Below, in pieces: positions 1-7,961 of a DNA stretch of 33,654 nucleotides; position 1 is the stretch's first letter; each line of letters opens with the position of its first letter. The position numbers and the translations under genes are program-made. The notes under the pieces were generated by a model, which saw nothing but the letters and a program-made list of their open reading frames with translations, was not told where the DNA came from and did not search any database. The stretch comes from Candidatus Nanopelagicales bacterium (lineage in GTDB: Bacteria; Actinomycetota; Actinomycetes; S36-B12; CAIYMF01): NCBI GenBank assembly GCA_025456065.1, contig JALOLH010000027.1:1-33654 (forward strand). Direction: 5' to 3'.

Positions 1-387
1 CCCGTCGAACCCGGCATGGCCCGGCCGCAGGCCCAGGAACGCGTGCAGGTCCAGGGTGCCGGCGACCTGCACCCGCAGGTCGGTGATGGCGATGCCACGG
101 GCGGTGGCGTTGGCGGCGTAACCGACCGCCAGGCAGTGCCCGAGCGCGGCGAGCACCTGCTCCACCGGGTTCGGGGCGGTGTCGGTGCCGCCGAGGGCGC
201 ACGGCTCGTCGGAGGGGAGGTCGGCGAAGCCGCGGATGCGGGCCGAGGAGCGGAAGCCCCCTTGCCATGTGACGTCCGCGCGCCAGGTCGTGGCGCCCGC
301 GGAGGGGTCGGAGGCGACGGCCCGGGTGAGCGCGGCGACCGCGTCCAGGTCGACGTCGTTGAGCACGGTGGTGGTGGTCAGGGTCAT
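1..387 (-). CDS. OsmC-family protein, N-terminal part (cut by window edge)
   Basis: The reading frame opens at ATG 387 and stays open to base 1, giving 129 residues; the C-terminus lies outside the window. Residues 33-60 form the N-terminal strand region (TTWRADVTWQGGF). Residues 73-95 carry the OsmC helix with the reactive cysteine C85 (EQVLAALGHCLAVGYAANA). The second cysteine of the family would fall off the edge. OsmC/Ohr-type proteins reduce organic hydroperoxides with a cysteine pair in the cytosol; this subfamily resembles general OsmC-like proteins more than Ohr, so the substrate is open. No clear Shine-Dalgarno sequence is seen before the start. The family call is from motif recognition. 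Confidence 0.75.
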   Translation of the reverse strand, partial: MTLTTTTVLNDVDLDAVAALTRAVASDPSAGATTWRADVTWQGGFRSSARIRGFADLPSDEPCALGGTDTAPNPVEQVLAALGHCLAVGYAANATARGIAITDLRVQVAGTLDLHAFLGLRPGHAGFDG

Positions 388-500
388 CACGGTGTCCGAT
401 CGGGGTGGGTGCGCGGGGCGCACGGGTGGGGAGCAGGGGCGAACGCCGCTGGCGCGCTCCCGGGTGCTGGCGTTCCCCGACGGCCTACGGCAGGACGTCG

Positions 501-542
501 GGCTGGGACACCCGGGAGCGCGGCTGGGACACCCGGGAGCGC
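501..542. repeat. 21-bp perfect tandem repeat, two units
   Basis: Positions 501-521 and 522-542 are identical 21-mers starting GGCTGGGACACCCGGGAGCG. It lies in the spacer upstream of the osmC-like gene. The unit is a multiple of three, but no supported gene crosses it. Confidence 0.85.
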
Positions 543-615
543 GGACACGCCATCGCGGGCATCACCATCACCAGCATCGTGCGGACCATCCGAGCGTTCC
601 TTCCGTCGTCGACCT

Positions 616-638
616 GCGGCGCGCTCAGTGAGCGCCGC
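616..638. terminator. Bulged hairpin, possible terminator or RNA structure
   Basis: GCGGC (616-620) pairs with GCCGC (634-638), and GCTC (623-626) with GAGC (630-633), around an AGT loop with a 2-nt bulge. There is no U-tract. It lies about 110 nt downstream of the minus-strand promoter-like site at 753-782 and could end a short transcript or the phosphodiesterase operon. Confidence 0.3.
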
Positions 639-752
639 AAGCGGACGACCGCTCGTGGCACCTCATCGATCAGGCATTGGCACCCATGGGCTGGGTTGCC
701 GCGGCTTCGTCGGGCCTGTCCCTCCACCGCTCTGGATGAGCACGTGGGCGGG

Positions 753-782
753 ACCATAACGACCGATCGGACACAGCGTCAA
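753..782 (-). promoter_or_regulatory. Promoter-like -35/-10 pair upstream of osmC-like gene
   Basis: On the minus strand TTGACG (777-782) is followed after 18 nt by TATGGT (753-758), a good match to the vegetative consensus and rare in such GC-rich DNA. Transcription would start near 745, giving a leader of about 360 nt before the osmC-like start at 387, or a separate small RNA. Confidence 0.5.
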
Positions 783-799
783 GCAACCCGCCGGGATCT

Positions 800-844
800 G
801 GACGCCCGCCCACGCCGGGCTCCGGACGCCCGCCCCCGCCGGGC
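800..844. repeat. Spaced 21-bp direct repeat
   Basis: Positions 800-820 and 824-844 differ at one base and are separated by TCC. Both are C-rich on the plus strand, beginning GGACGCCCGCCC. Confidence 0.8.
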
Positions 845-854
845 CGTCCGCGGT

Positions 855-870
855 GGGCGGAGCGCCGCCC
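855..870 (-). terminator. Hairpin 12 nt past phosphodiesterase stop
   Basis: GGGCGG (855-860), loop AGCG, CCGCCC (865-870): a perfect 6-bp stem just after the minus-strand stop codon at 883-885. No U-tract, as is common in high-GC actinomycetes. Confidence 0.35.
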
Positions 871-882
871 GCCCCCGCCCGC

Positions 883-2034
883 TCAGCCGCGCGCCAGGCG
901 CAGCGGGACCTCGACCTCGTCCGGCGTGAGCCCTCCGTGCTGGCCGCGCAGCGACGAGACGAGCCGGTCGACGCGCTCGGACACCAGCGCCCAGTCCTCC
1001 CGTGCGATCGCCACGACGTCGCCGATCCGCTCGGCGTGCCAGTCGTCCACCGGGCCGAGCAGCTCGGCCACCGCGCCGCGGGCACGCACGTCGGCCCGCT
1101 CCCCCAGCACCCGTCGCCAGGTGGTGAGGACCTCGTCGGTCCGGCCGGGCTCGGTGTAGACGTGTCGCACGCGGGGCTCGCCCAGGATCGTCAGGACCCC
1201 GTCACGCAGTGCCGGGTGCGCCTCCACGTCGACCCGCCTGCCGTCGGGGACGTCGACCAACCCGTGGTCGGCGGTGACCAGCAGCGCGACGTCCGGCCCG
1301 GTCAGGGCTGCCAGGTCCGCGACGAGCGCGTCGACCCGGGGCAGCTCCGTCCGGTACGCCTCGGAGGCCACGCCGTGGATGTGTCCGGCCTTGTCGAGGT
1401 CCGGCCAGTAGGCGTAGACGAGGCTGGGCGCGCCGGCGGCCCGCGCGGCCGTGATGGTCCCGGCCGCGACGAGCACCCGGTCCGCGATCGTCTCGGCGCC
1501 CGGGTAGGCCCCTCCCCGCAGTGCCGCCCGGGTCAGGCCGCTCCCGCGATGGGCGGCGGGTGCCGCGGTGGCCACGTGGACCCCTGCCACGGCGGCCCGT
1601 TCCAGCAGGGTCGGCTCCGGTTGGGTGGCGATCGGGTTGGGGTCGGCGCCCCAGGTCAGCGGCGAGAGCACCTGGCCGCCCTCGAGGCGGAACGACGAGC
1701 CCACGATGCCGTGCATGCCCGGCGGCAGGCCGGTGCCGAAGCTGGTGAGCGAGATCGCGGTGCTCGACGGGAACGGGGCGGCCAGGGGGCCGAGCTCCGG
1801 CAGGGCGGCCAGGCGCGGGGCCAGCGCGGCGTGCGCCTGCAGCTGCCGGGCGCCGAGGCCGTCGACGAGCAGGACCACGACGTGGCGGACCCCGGCCAGC
1901 GGTCCGACGAGCCAGTCCGCACCGGCGGGCTGCCCGGGCACCCCGAGCACCCGGGCGACCGCGGGGAGCAGGTCGGCCAGGCTCCTGGCGACCCCGCCGG
2001 GCCCGGTCCCCGGGGTGGGCCCGGCGACGCTCAT
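883..2034 (-). CDS. Alkaline-phosphatase-superfamily phosphodiesterase (NPP-like)
   Basis: A 383-aa protein of the type I phosphodiesterase/nucleotide pyrophosphatase fold. Metal and catalytic residues are visible in order: D58 (VVLLVDGLG), the nucleophile region PSST with T92, D214 and H218 (PDLDKAGHIHG), D256-H257 (VTADHG) and H366 (GQHGG). That is a full NPP-type two-metal set, so it should be active, probably on a phosphodiester or nucleotide substrate that I cannot name. The start ATG at 2034 overlaps the upstream stop as ATGA; an in-frame extension to 2181 would run through the DUF5998 gene and was rejected. It is the last gene of a three-gene minus-strand operon. No signal peptide is obvious. 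Confidence 0.85.
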   Translation of the reverse strand: MSVAGPTPGTGPGGVARSLADLLPAVARVLGVPGQPAGADWLVGPLAGVRHVVVLLVDGLGARQLQAHAALAPRLAALPELGPLAAPFPSSTAISLTSFGTGLPPGMHGIVGSSFRLEGGQVLSPLTWGADPNPIATQPEPTLLERAAVAGVHVATAAPAAHRGSGLTRAALRGGAYPGAETIADRVLVAAGTITAARAAGAPSLVYAYWPDLDKAGHIHGVASEAYRTELPRVDALVADLAALTGPDVALLVTADHGLVDVPDGRRVDVEAHPALRDGVLTILGEPRVRHVYTEPGRTDEVLTTWRRVLGERADVRARGAVAELLGPVDDWHAERIGDVVAIAREDWALVSERVDRLVSSLRGQHGGLTPDEVEVPLRLARG

Positions 2035-2609
2035 CGCGCCTGCCGGCGGACCGCCTCGGAGAGCTTCGCGGCGAACTCCAGGGTGCGGGTGACCGCGGCG
2101 GCGCCGTCCCCGGCCTCGGAGACCCGCACGGAGAAGTCGTCGTTCGACGAGGTGCCCGAGAACCCGTGGTCGGCAGTGCACTCGGGGTCACCGCAGGACG
2201 CCGGCTCGAGCTCCAGCCGCGAGACGGCACCCCACCCGATGGTGAGCATGACCTCGCGGACGGGCGTCCCGGGCTTGTGCAGCGCGGGGTTGCCCACGAT
2301 GCGGTTGACGACGATCGACTGCACGTCGGCCAGCCGGACCGCCTCGGAGTTGGCCGACGCGTAGGGCACCGGGCACGTCTCGTCCGGCGGGAAGTCGTCG
2401 ATGTGCAGGACGAGCAGCCGGGTCTCGGTGAGGATCAGCAGCGAGATGTGCCGGCGCAGCTCGTCGCGGTCGAAGGTCGCCTCGTGCTGGATCACGTAGC
2501 TCACGGGCTCCTCGCCGGCGAGCACGGTCCCCATGGTCTCGGCGACCAGCTCCGGGTAGTAGCCGGCGGCCGCGATCTCGGCACGCAGGTTCGACGCAGG
2601 GTTCTTCAC
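2031..2609 (-). CDS. DUF5998 family protein
   Basis: A 192-aa protein of an actinobacterial family of unknown function (DUF5998, from memory of its conserved sequence). It starts at GTG 2609, with GGGAGG 9 nt upstream. There is no signal peptide or membrane helix. The middle part (residues 40-110) alternates strands and helices (DELRRHISLLILTETRLLVL), and Cys139/Cys144 sit in a CGDPEC motif followed by a His. The gene lies 30 nt after the GNAT/ACS stop and overlaps the phosphodiesterase start by ATGA, so it is translated with it. A functional link to the phosphodiesterase is inferred from this coupling only. Confidence 0.75.
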   Translation of the reverse strand: MKNPASNLRAEIAAAGYYPELVAETMGTVLAGEEPVSYVIQHEATFDRDELRRHISLLILTETRLLVLHIDDFPPDETCPVPYASANSEAVRLADVQSIVVNRIVGNPALHKPGTPVREVMLTIGWGAVSRLELEPASCGDPECTADHGFSGTSSNDDFSVRVSEAGDGAAAVTRTLEFAAKLSEAVRRQAR

Positions 2610-2639
2610 GGCGAGGATCCTCCCACGTCGCCGGGGCGC

Positions 2640-5381
2640 TCAGGCGTCGAGCAGGCGGCGCACGCCGACGTCGAGGCGCTCCCACTGCATGCGGACCCGC
2701 GCCGCGGCGCCGAGCACGGTGGCCCCGCCGCCGGACACCACGATGGGGTTCATGTCCAGCGACGCGACCGCCGGCACCTCGTCGATGAGCAGGCCGAGGC
2801 GGGCGATGAGCTCGCACAGGGCGTCGATGTCGACCGGGTCGGAACCGCGGTAGCCCCGCAGCAGGGGCGCGGCCTTCGGGGTGGCCACCAGCCGGCGGGC
2901 CTCGGTCAGGCTCAGCGGGGGGATGCGGTAGGCGTGGTCGCCCAGCAGCTCGGAGGCCACGCCGCCGACACCGAACCGGACGACGGGCCCGAAGAGCGGG
3001 TCGTCGACGGCGCCGAGCACGCAGGCCACCCCGGGCGCTGCCTGGGCCTGCACGACGAGGCGCTTGCCCGCCATCTCGTCGAGCTGGGCGACCATCGACA
3101 GGTACGCGGTGCGCACGGCGCGCTCGGACTCGAGGTTGAGCCGGACGCTGCCGAGGTCCACGCGGTGCGCCAGCCAGGGCGCCGTGGTCTTCAGCACGAC
3201 GGGGTAGCCGAGCTCCTCGGCCGCGGCGACGGCCTGCTCCTCGGACTCCACGCGCCGGGAGGGCCACACCCGGATGCCGTAGCAGGCGAGCAGCTCGCGC
3301 ACCTGCTCGGCCTCGAGGTCGACCCCCGGCGCGGTCGGGTCGGGCAGGCCGGGCTCCGTCTCGCCGACCATGGTGCCGGTCACGTCCTCACCGGCCTCCC
3401 GCAGCCACCCGCTGACCAGCGTGCGGGCGCCCTCCGGGTCGACGTCGGGGAACTCGGGGACCTCGGTGTGCTCGGTCTCGCGCCACCGGGCGTAGCCACG
3501 GACCAGGGCCAGCGCCCGCACCGCGTCCTCGACGTTGGAGAACGTCGGCACCGAGCCCCGCTCCGGCCGCCCGTCCGGGCCGGCGACGGGGAGCAGGCCC
3601 ATCCCGGCCGGGATGAGGCCGGTCCCGTCCGCGGCCGGCATCACGGCCAGCAGGGGCTTGGTGGAGTCGATGCTGACGTCGGTGATCGCTGCGTGCACGG
3701 CGGCCTGGCCGGCGCCCACGCTCGGGATGTGCACGAACAGCACGGCGTCGCAGGCAGGGTGCTCGGTGGCCGCGCGCAGCGCCGCGCCGATCTCGGTGGC
3801 GCTGGCGGACTGGGCCAGGCTCGGCTGGCCGTAGGAGACCGTCAGGCGGGCCGACTCCACGGCGTCGGCTGCCAGGATCTCCAGGGCGTTCGACGTGCCG
3901 AGCACCCCGACCCGGTCCCCGCGCGGGAGCGGCTGGTAGGCGAGCACGGCAGCGACGTCGAACAGCTCGCCGAGCGACCCGGTCTGCACGACGCCGCTCT
4001 GCTCGAAGACGGCGTCCACCGCGGCGGGCGGCAGCGTGGTGCGTCGGACGTGGTGGCCCAGCGGCAGGGCCTGCGAGTAGCGCCCGGAGCGGACCGCCAC
4101 GACCGGCTTGCTGTGGCTGAGGCGCCGGGTGATCCGGGTGAACTTGCGCGGATTGCCGATGCTCTCCAGGTACAGCAGGATCAGGCTCGTCGCCGGGTCG
4201 GACTCCCAGTACTGGAGCAGGTCGTTGGCCGAGACGTCCGCGCGGTTGCCCGCGGACACGAAGCTGCTCAGCCCGAGGCCCCGTCGCGCGACGGTCTCGA
4301 GCACCGTGACCCCGAGCGCGCCGGACTGGCAGAACAGCCCCACCCGGCCCCGGCTCGGCACCAGCGGCGACAGCGAGGCGTTCAGCTGGACCCGCGGGTC
4401 GGTGTTGATCACGCCGAGGCAGTTGGGGCCCACCACCCGCATGCCCGCCTCGCGGGCGGTGCGGACCAGCTCGCGCTGCCGGGCCCGACCGGCGTCGGTC
4501 GCGGTGTCGCTGAAGCCCGAGGAGATGACGACCAGCCCACCCACGTCCGTCTCGGCGCACTCGCGCACGACCCCGAGGACCTTCTCGGCCGGCACGGCGA
4601 CGACGGCGAGGTCGACCTCCTGCGGCAGGTCGCCGATGTGCGGGTACGTGGGCACGCCGAGGATCTCGTCGGCCTCGGGGTGGATCGCGTAGAGGGGGCC
4701 CTGCAGCTCCTGGTCGCGCAGGTGGCGCAGCAGCTCGTGCCCGGTCCGGCCGGGGGTGCGCGAGGCGCCGATCACCGCGACGCCGACGGGGTTCAGCAGC
4801 CGCTCGACGGAGCGGGCCTCGCTGCGGTGCTCGCGGGCGGCCCGGACGCTGAGGACCTGCTCGGTCGGCTCGAGGTCGAACGTGAGGTGGAAGACGCCGT
4901 CCTCCATCCGGCTGCTCACGACGTAGCCGGCCTCGCGGAACGTCATCAGCATCTTGCGGTTGTTCGGCAGGACCTCGGCGACGAACCGGCGGACGCCGCG
5001 CTCCCACGCGGCCGCGGCCAGGTGCTCGAGCAGCACGGCCCCGAGGCCGCGGCCCTGGTGGTCGTCGCGGACCACGAACGCCACCTCGGCGTCGCGGCTG
5101 TCCAGGCGGTCGTAGCGGGCGACCCCGATGAGCTCGCCGGCCTCGGTGGCGACCAGTGCGACCCGGTCGTCGTGGTCGACGTGGGTGAACCGCTGGACGT
5201 CTCGGTCCGTGAGCTCGGGGTAGGGCGCGAAGAACCGGAAGTAGATGGTCTCGGCCGAGAGCTGGCCGTGGAACTGCACGAGCAGGTCCGCGTCGGCGGG
5301 TGTGATCGGCCGGACGTGGCAGGTGTACCCGTCGCGCAGGACGACGTCGGCCTCCCAGTGGGCCGGGTACTCGGGGGGCAC
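2640..5381 (-). CDS. GNAT/acyl-CoA-synthetase-like fusion (Pat-type lysine acyltransferase)
   Basis: A 913-aa multidomain protein. An N-terminal GNAT domain (about 15-170) has the acetyl-CoA loop QGRGLG at 109-114. Then come a CoA-binding Rossmann domain (about 195-290; VAVIGASRTPGRTG), a succinyl-CoA-ligase-like flavodoxin domain (about 310-480) and an ATP-grasp domain (about 690-900). This is the architecture of protein acetyltransferases of the Pat family, with the GNAT at the N-terminus as in actinomycete members; they acetylate lysines, for example on AMP-forming acyl-CoA synthetases. The ligase part looks degenerate: the usual SHTG-type motif is GHHVRRTT (H443/H444) and the ATP-grasp HK..GG motif is HR..GS, which fits a regulatory rather than catalytic role. 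GTG 5381 follows a -10 by 6 nt, so the mRNA is probably leaderless. Confidence 0.85.
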   Translation of the reverse strand: MPPEYPAHWEADVVLRDGYTCHVRPITPADADLLVQFHGQLSAETIYFRFFAPYPELTDRDVQRFTHVDHDDRVALVATEAGELIGVARYDRLDSRDAEVAFVVRDDHQGRGLGAVLLEHLAAAAWERGVRRFVAEVLPNNRKMLMTFREAGYVVSSRMEDGVFHLTFDLEPTEQVLSVRAAREHRSEARSVERLLNPVGVAVIGASRTPGRTGHELLRHLRDQELQGPLYAIHPEADEILGVPTYPHIGDLPQEVDLAVVAVPAEKVLGVVRECAETDVGGLVVISSGFSDTATDAGRARQRELVRTAREAGMRVVGPNCLGVINTDPRVQLNASLSPLVPSRGRVGLFCQSGALGVTVLETVARRGLGLSSFVSAGNRADVSANDLLQYWESDPATSLILLYLESIGNPRKFTRITRRLSHSKPVVAVRSGRYSQALPLGHHVRRTTLPPAAVDAVFEQSGVVQTGSLGELFDVAAVLAYQPLPRGDRVGVLGTSNALEILAADAVESARLTVSYGQPSLAQSASATEIGAALRAATEHPACDAVLFVHIPSVGAGQAAVHAAITDVSIDSTKPLLAVMPAADGTGLIPAGMGLLPVAGPDGRPERGSVPTFSNVEDAVRALALVRGYARWRETEHTEVPEFPDVDPEGARTLVSGWLREAGEDVTGTMVGETEPGLPDPTAPGVDLEAEQVRELLACYGIRVWPSRRVESEEQAVAAAEELGYPVVLKTTAPWLAHRVDLGSVRLNLESERAVRTAYLSMVAQLDEMAGKRLVVQAQAAPGVACVLGAVDDPLFGPVVRFGVGGVASELLGDHAYRIPPLSLTEARRLVATPKAAPLLRGYRGSDPVDIDALCELIARLGLLIDEVPAVASLDMNPIVVSGGGATVLGAAARVRMQWERLDVGVRRLLDA

Positions 5382-5387
5382 GACGAC

Positions 5388-5393
5388 ACCCTA
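5388..5393 (-). promoter_or_regulatory. -10 element of GNAT/ACS gene (leaderless)
   Basis: Minus-strand TAGGGT, 6 nt before the GTG at 5381, so the transcript would begin at or next to the start codon. Confidence 0.5.
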
Positions 5394-5437
5394 GGACGCA
5401 CGGGCCGCGCTCGGCCGGGCGACCCGGCGCGTCGGGG

Positions 5438-5443
5438 CATGAT
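5438..5443 (+). promoter_or_regulatory. Possible -10 element of parC
   Basis: CATGAT lies 29 nt before ATG 5473, compatible with a short leader that includes the GAGGAG ribosome site. No clear -35. Tentative. Confidence 0.3.
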
Positions 5444-5472
5444 GAGCCCCTGCCACGACGTGAGGAGCACGC

Positions 5473-7932
5473 ATGTCACGCCGCACGACGCCCCCGCCCG
5501 GGGAGCCGGTCGCCGACCGGATCGTCGACATCGACGTCACGACCGAGATGCAGGGGTCGTTCCTCGAGTACGCGTACTCGGTCATCTACTCCCGCGCCCT
5601 GCCCGACGCCCGGGACGGCCTGAAGCCGGTGCAGCGGCGGATCCTCTACACGATGCACGAGATGGGCCTGCGGCCCGACCGGGCGCACGTGAAGAGCGCC
5701 CGCGTCGTGGGTGAGGTGATGGGCAAGCTGCACCCGCACGGCGACGCCGCGATCTACGACGCCCTGGTGCGCATGGCCCAGCCGTTCTCCCTGCGGATCC
5801 CGCTCGTGGACGGGCACGGCAACTTCGGCTCGCTGGACGACGGGCCGGCTGCCTACCGCTACACCGAGTGCCGGCTGGATCCCGCCGCGCAGCCCATGGT
5901 CACCGGGATCGACGAGGAGGTCGTCGACTTCGCGCCGAACTACGACGGCCGCGAGCTCGAGCCCGTCGTGCTGCCGGCGGCGTTCCCCAACCTGCTGGTC
6001 AACGGCGCCTCGGGCATCGCCGTGGGCATGGCCACGAACATGGCGCCGCACAACCTGGGCGAGGTGGTGGCCGCAGCGCGCCACCTGCTGGCCCACCCGG
6101 ACGCCGCACTGGCCGACCTGATGCGCTTCGTCCCGGGCCCGGACCTGCCCAGCGGGGGACGGATCGTCGGGCTGGACGGCGTGCGGGAGGCCTACGAGAC
6201 CGGCCGGGGGACGTTCCGCATGCGCGCCACGGCCCGGGTCGAGCAGCTGACGCCGCGGCGGACCGGCCTGGTGGTGACCGAGCTGCCGTGGAACGTCGGC
6301 CCGGAGAAGGTCATCGAGAAGATCCGGGAGCTGCACAACGCCAAGCGCATCGCCGGCATCGCCGGGGTCACCGACCTCACCGACGGGGAGAAGGGCCTGC
6401 AGCTGGTCATCGAGCTCAAGAGCGGCTTCGTGCCGGAGGCGGTGCTCGAGCAGCTGTACCGCCTGACCCCGCTCGAGGAGTCGTTCGGCATCAACAACGT
6501 GACGCTGGTCGAGGGCCAGCCGCAGACCCTGGGCCTCAAGGCCCTGCTCGAGGTGTACCTGGCGCACCGGCTCGAGGTCGTGCGCCGCCGCTCGGCGTTC
6601 CGGCGAGCCCGGGCGGCCGACCGGCTGCACCTGGTGGACGGGCTGCTCATCGCGATCCTCGACATCGACGAGGTGATCGCCGTGATCCGCTCCTCGGAGG
6701 ACACCGCGGATGCGCGCGCGCGGCTCATGGGCGTGTTCGACCTGTCCGAGGTGCAGGCCAACCACATCCTCGAGATGCCACTGCGCCGGCTGACCAGGTA
6801 CAGCCGGATCGAGCTGGAGGCCGAGCGCGACGAGCTGCACCGCACGATCGCCGGCCTGGACCGCGTGCTGGGCGATCCCGACGCCCTGCGCGACCTGGTC
6901 TCGGCCGAGCTGGCCGAGGTGGCCGCCGCCCACGCGACGCCGCGGCGAACGGTGCTCCTCGAGGGGACCCTGCCCGTGCGGGCCGCGGCCGCCGGCGGCG
7001 CCGCCCTCGAGGTTGCGGACGACCCGTGCGAGGTGCTGCTGTCCTCGACCGGGCTCATGGCCCGTCGCGCCGTCGACCCGGCCGACGTGGGCGGGCCGGC
7101 CGCACCTGACGGGCCGCGCGGCATGCACGACGTGGTCGTGGCCCGGGCCACCGCCACGGTGCGCGGCCACGTGGGCGTGGTCACCTCGACCGGGCGGGTC
7201 CACCGGGTGCACGTGCTCGACCTGCCGGCGCTGCCGGGCAGCGCCGGGCCGGTCAGCCTCGCCGGCGGGGTGCCGCTGGGCGCGTTCCTCACGCTGGAGC
7301 CCGGCGAGGCCGTCGTAGGACTGGCGAGCCTGCTGCCGGAGGCGCCGACCCTCGCCCTGGCCACGACCGCGGGAACGATCAAGCGCGTGGCCCGCGAGCC
7401 TGCCCCGGGCCGGGACGTGTGGGAGGTGATCCGGCTGGCCGAGGGCGACGCCGTCGTGGGGGCGCTGCCCGTGGGCGACGAGGACGAGCTCGTGCTGCTG
7501 GCCTCCGACGCCCAGCTGCTGCGCTTCCCGGCCGCCTCGGTGCGCCCGCAGGGCCGGGCCGCCGGCGGCATGGCCGGCATCAAGCTGGGCGCCGGTGCCG
7601 CGGTGGTCGCCCTCGGCGTGTGGCCGCCGGGGGCACCGGGTGTCGTCGTGACGCTGGCCGGCGACTCCGCCGCGCTGCTCGACGCCGGCGGCTCGCTCAA
7701 GGTCACCCACGCCGGGGTCTTCCCCGGCAAGGGCCGCGCCACCGGCGGCGTGCGCGCCCACCGCTTCCTCAAGGGCGAGGACGCGTTGCGGCGTGGGTGG
7801 ATCACGACCTGGCCGGCCGTGGCGGCCAGCGCGAGCGGCGAGCCGATCACCCTTCCCGACCCCGACCAGCGGCGGGACGGCTCGGGCACCGCGGTGGCGG
7901 CCGCCCCGGCCGCGGTCGCCGGGCGCACATGA
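5473..7932 (+). CDS. parC: Type IIA topoisomerase subunit A, ParC-like (topoisomerase IV)
   Basis: An 819-aa DNA gyrase/topoisomerase IV subunit A. The winged-helix domain carries the catalytic tyrosine Y130 after R129 (AYRYTECRL) and the quinolone-determining segment [13 protein letters not shown] (84-96). The tower and coiled-coil follow to about 500, then a C-terminal beta-pinwheel. No GyrA box (QRRGGKG) is found in the pinwheel, which points to ParC rather than GyrA; many actinomycetes carry both. The residue equivalent to E. coli GyrA Ser83 is Ala92, while the Asp87 equivalent (D96) is kept. ATG 5473 has GAGGAG 5 nt upstream. The partner ParE is not in the window. A GyrA-type paralogue remains possible. 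Confidence 0.75.
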   Translation: MSRRTTPPPGEPVADRIVDIDVTTEMQGSFLEYAYSVIYSRALPDARDGLKPVQRRILYTMHEMGLRPDRAHVKSARVVGEVMGKLHPHGDAAIYDALVRMAQPFSLRIPLVDGHGNFGSLDDGPAAYRYTECRLDPAAQPMVTGIDEEVVDFAPNYDGRELEPVVLPAAFPNLLVNGASGIAVGMATNMAPHNLGEVVAAARHLLAHPDAALADLMRFVPGPDLPSGGRIVGLDGVREAYETGRGTFRMRATARVEQLTPRRTGLVVTELPWNVGPEKVIEKIRELHNAKRIAGIAGVTDLTDGEKGLQLVIELKSGFVPEAVLEQLYRLTPLEESFGINNVTLVEGQPQTLGLKALLEVYLAHRLEVVRRRSAFRRARAADRLHLVDGLLIAILDIDEVIAVIRSSEDTADARARLMGVFDLSEVQANHILEMPLRRLTRYSRIELEAERDELHRTIAGLDRVLGDPDALRDLVSAELAEVAAAHATPRRTVLLEGTLPVRAAAAGGAALEVADDPCEVLLSSTGLMARRAVDPADVGGPAAPDGPRGMHDVVVARATATVRGHVGVVTSTGRVHRVHVLDLPALPGSAGPVSLAGGVPLGAFLTLEPGEAVVGLASLLPEAPTLALATTAGTIKRVAREPAPGRDVWEVIRLAEGDAVVGALPVGDEDELVLLASDAQLLRFPAASVRPQGRAAGGMAGIKLGAGAAVVALGVWPPGAPGVVVTLAGDSAALLDAGGSLKVTHAGVFPGKGRATGGVRAHRFLKGEDALRRGWITTWPAVAASASGEPITLPDPDQRRDGSGTAVAAAPAAVAGRT

Positions 7933-7961
7933 GCCGGTCCGGTCCCTCCCCGCGCCGGTGA
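7929..7961 (+). other. Possible 10-codon linking minicistron
   Basis: ATG 7929 overlaps the parC stop (ATGA) and opens a frame of ten codons ([10 protein letters not shown]) whose TGA at 7959-7961 overlaps the next gene's GTG at 7958. Such a chain could pass ribosomes from parC to the downstream gene. No independent evidence of expression. Confidence 0.25.

Larger units (their letters stand above)
388..882. other. Geneless 495-bp spacer
   Basis: I see no convincing gene. Frames crossing it are low-complexity Arg/Gly/Pro/Ala translations of GC-rich DNA. It holds a 21-bp tandem duplication (501-542), a spaced 21-bp repeat (800-820 and 824-844), a bulged hairpin (616-638), a hairpin just past the phosphodiesterase stop (855-870), and a minus-strand -35/-10 pair (753-782). 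It may contain the promoter and leader of the osmC-like gene, or a small RNA. Confidence 0.6.

Noticed and set aside
560-580. His-rich segment in a plus-strand frame (metal-binding peptide)
   Set aside because: It arises from a short CATCACCATCACCAG run in a frame without other support.
485-757. 90-codon minus-strand frame in the left spacer
   Set aside because: Its start overlaps the -10 hexamer, its end is made of the 21-bp tandem repeat, and composition is not gene-like. No ribosome site.
2166-5714. Very long plus-strand open frame (over 1100 codons) opposite the DUF5998 and GNAT/ACS genes
   Set aside because: His/Asp/Gly/Arg-rich translation with no domain; it is the antisense shadow of well-supported minus-strand genes in GC-rich DNA.
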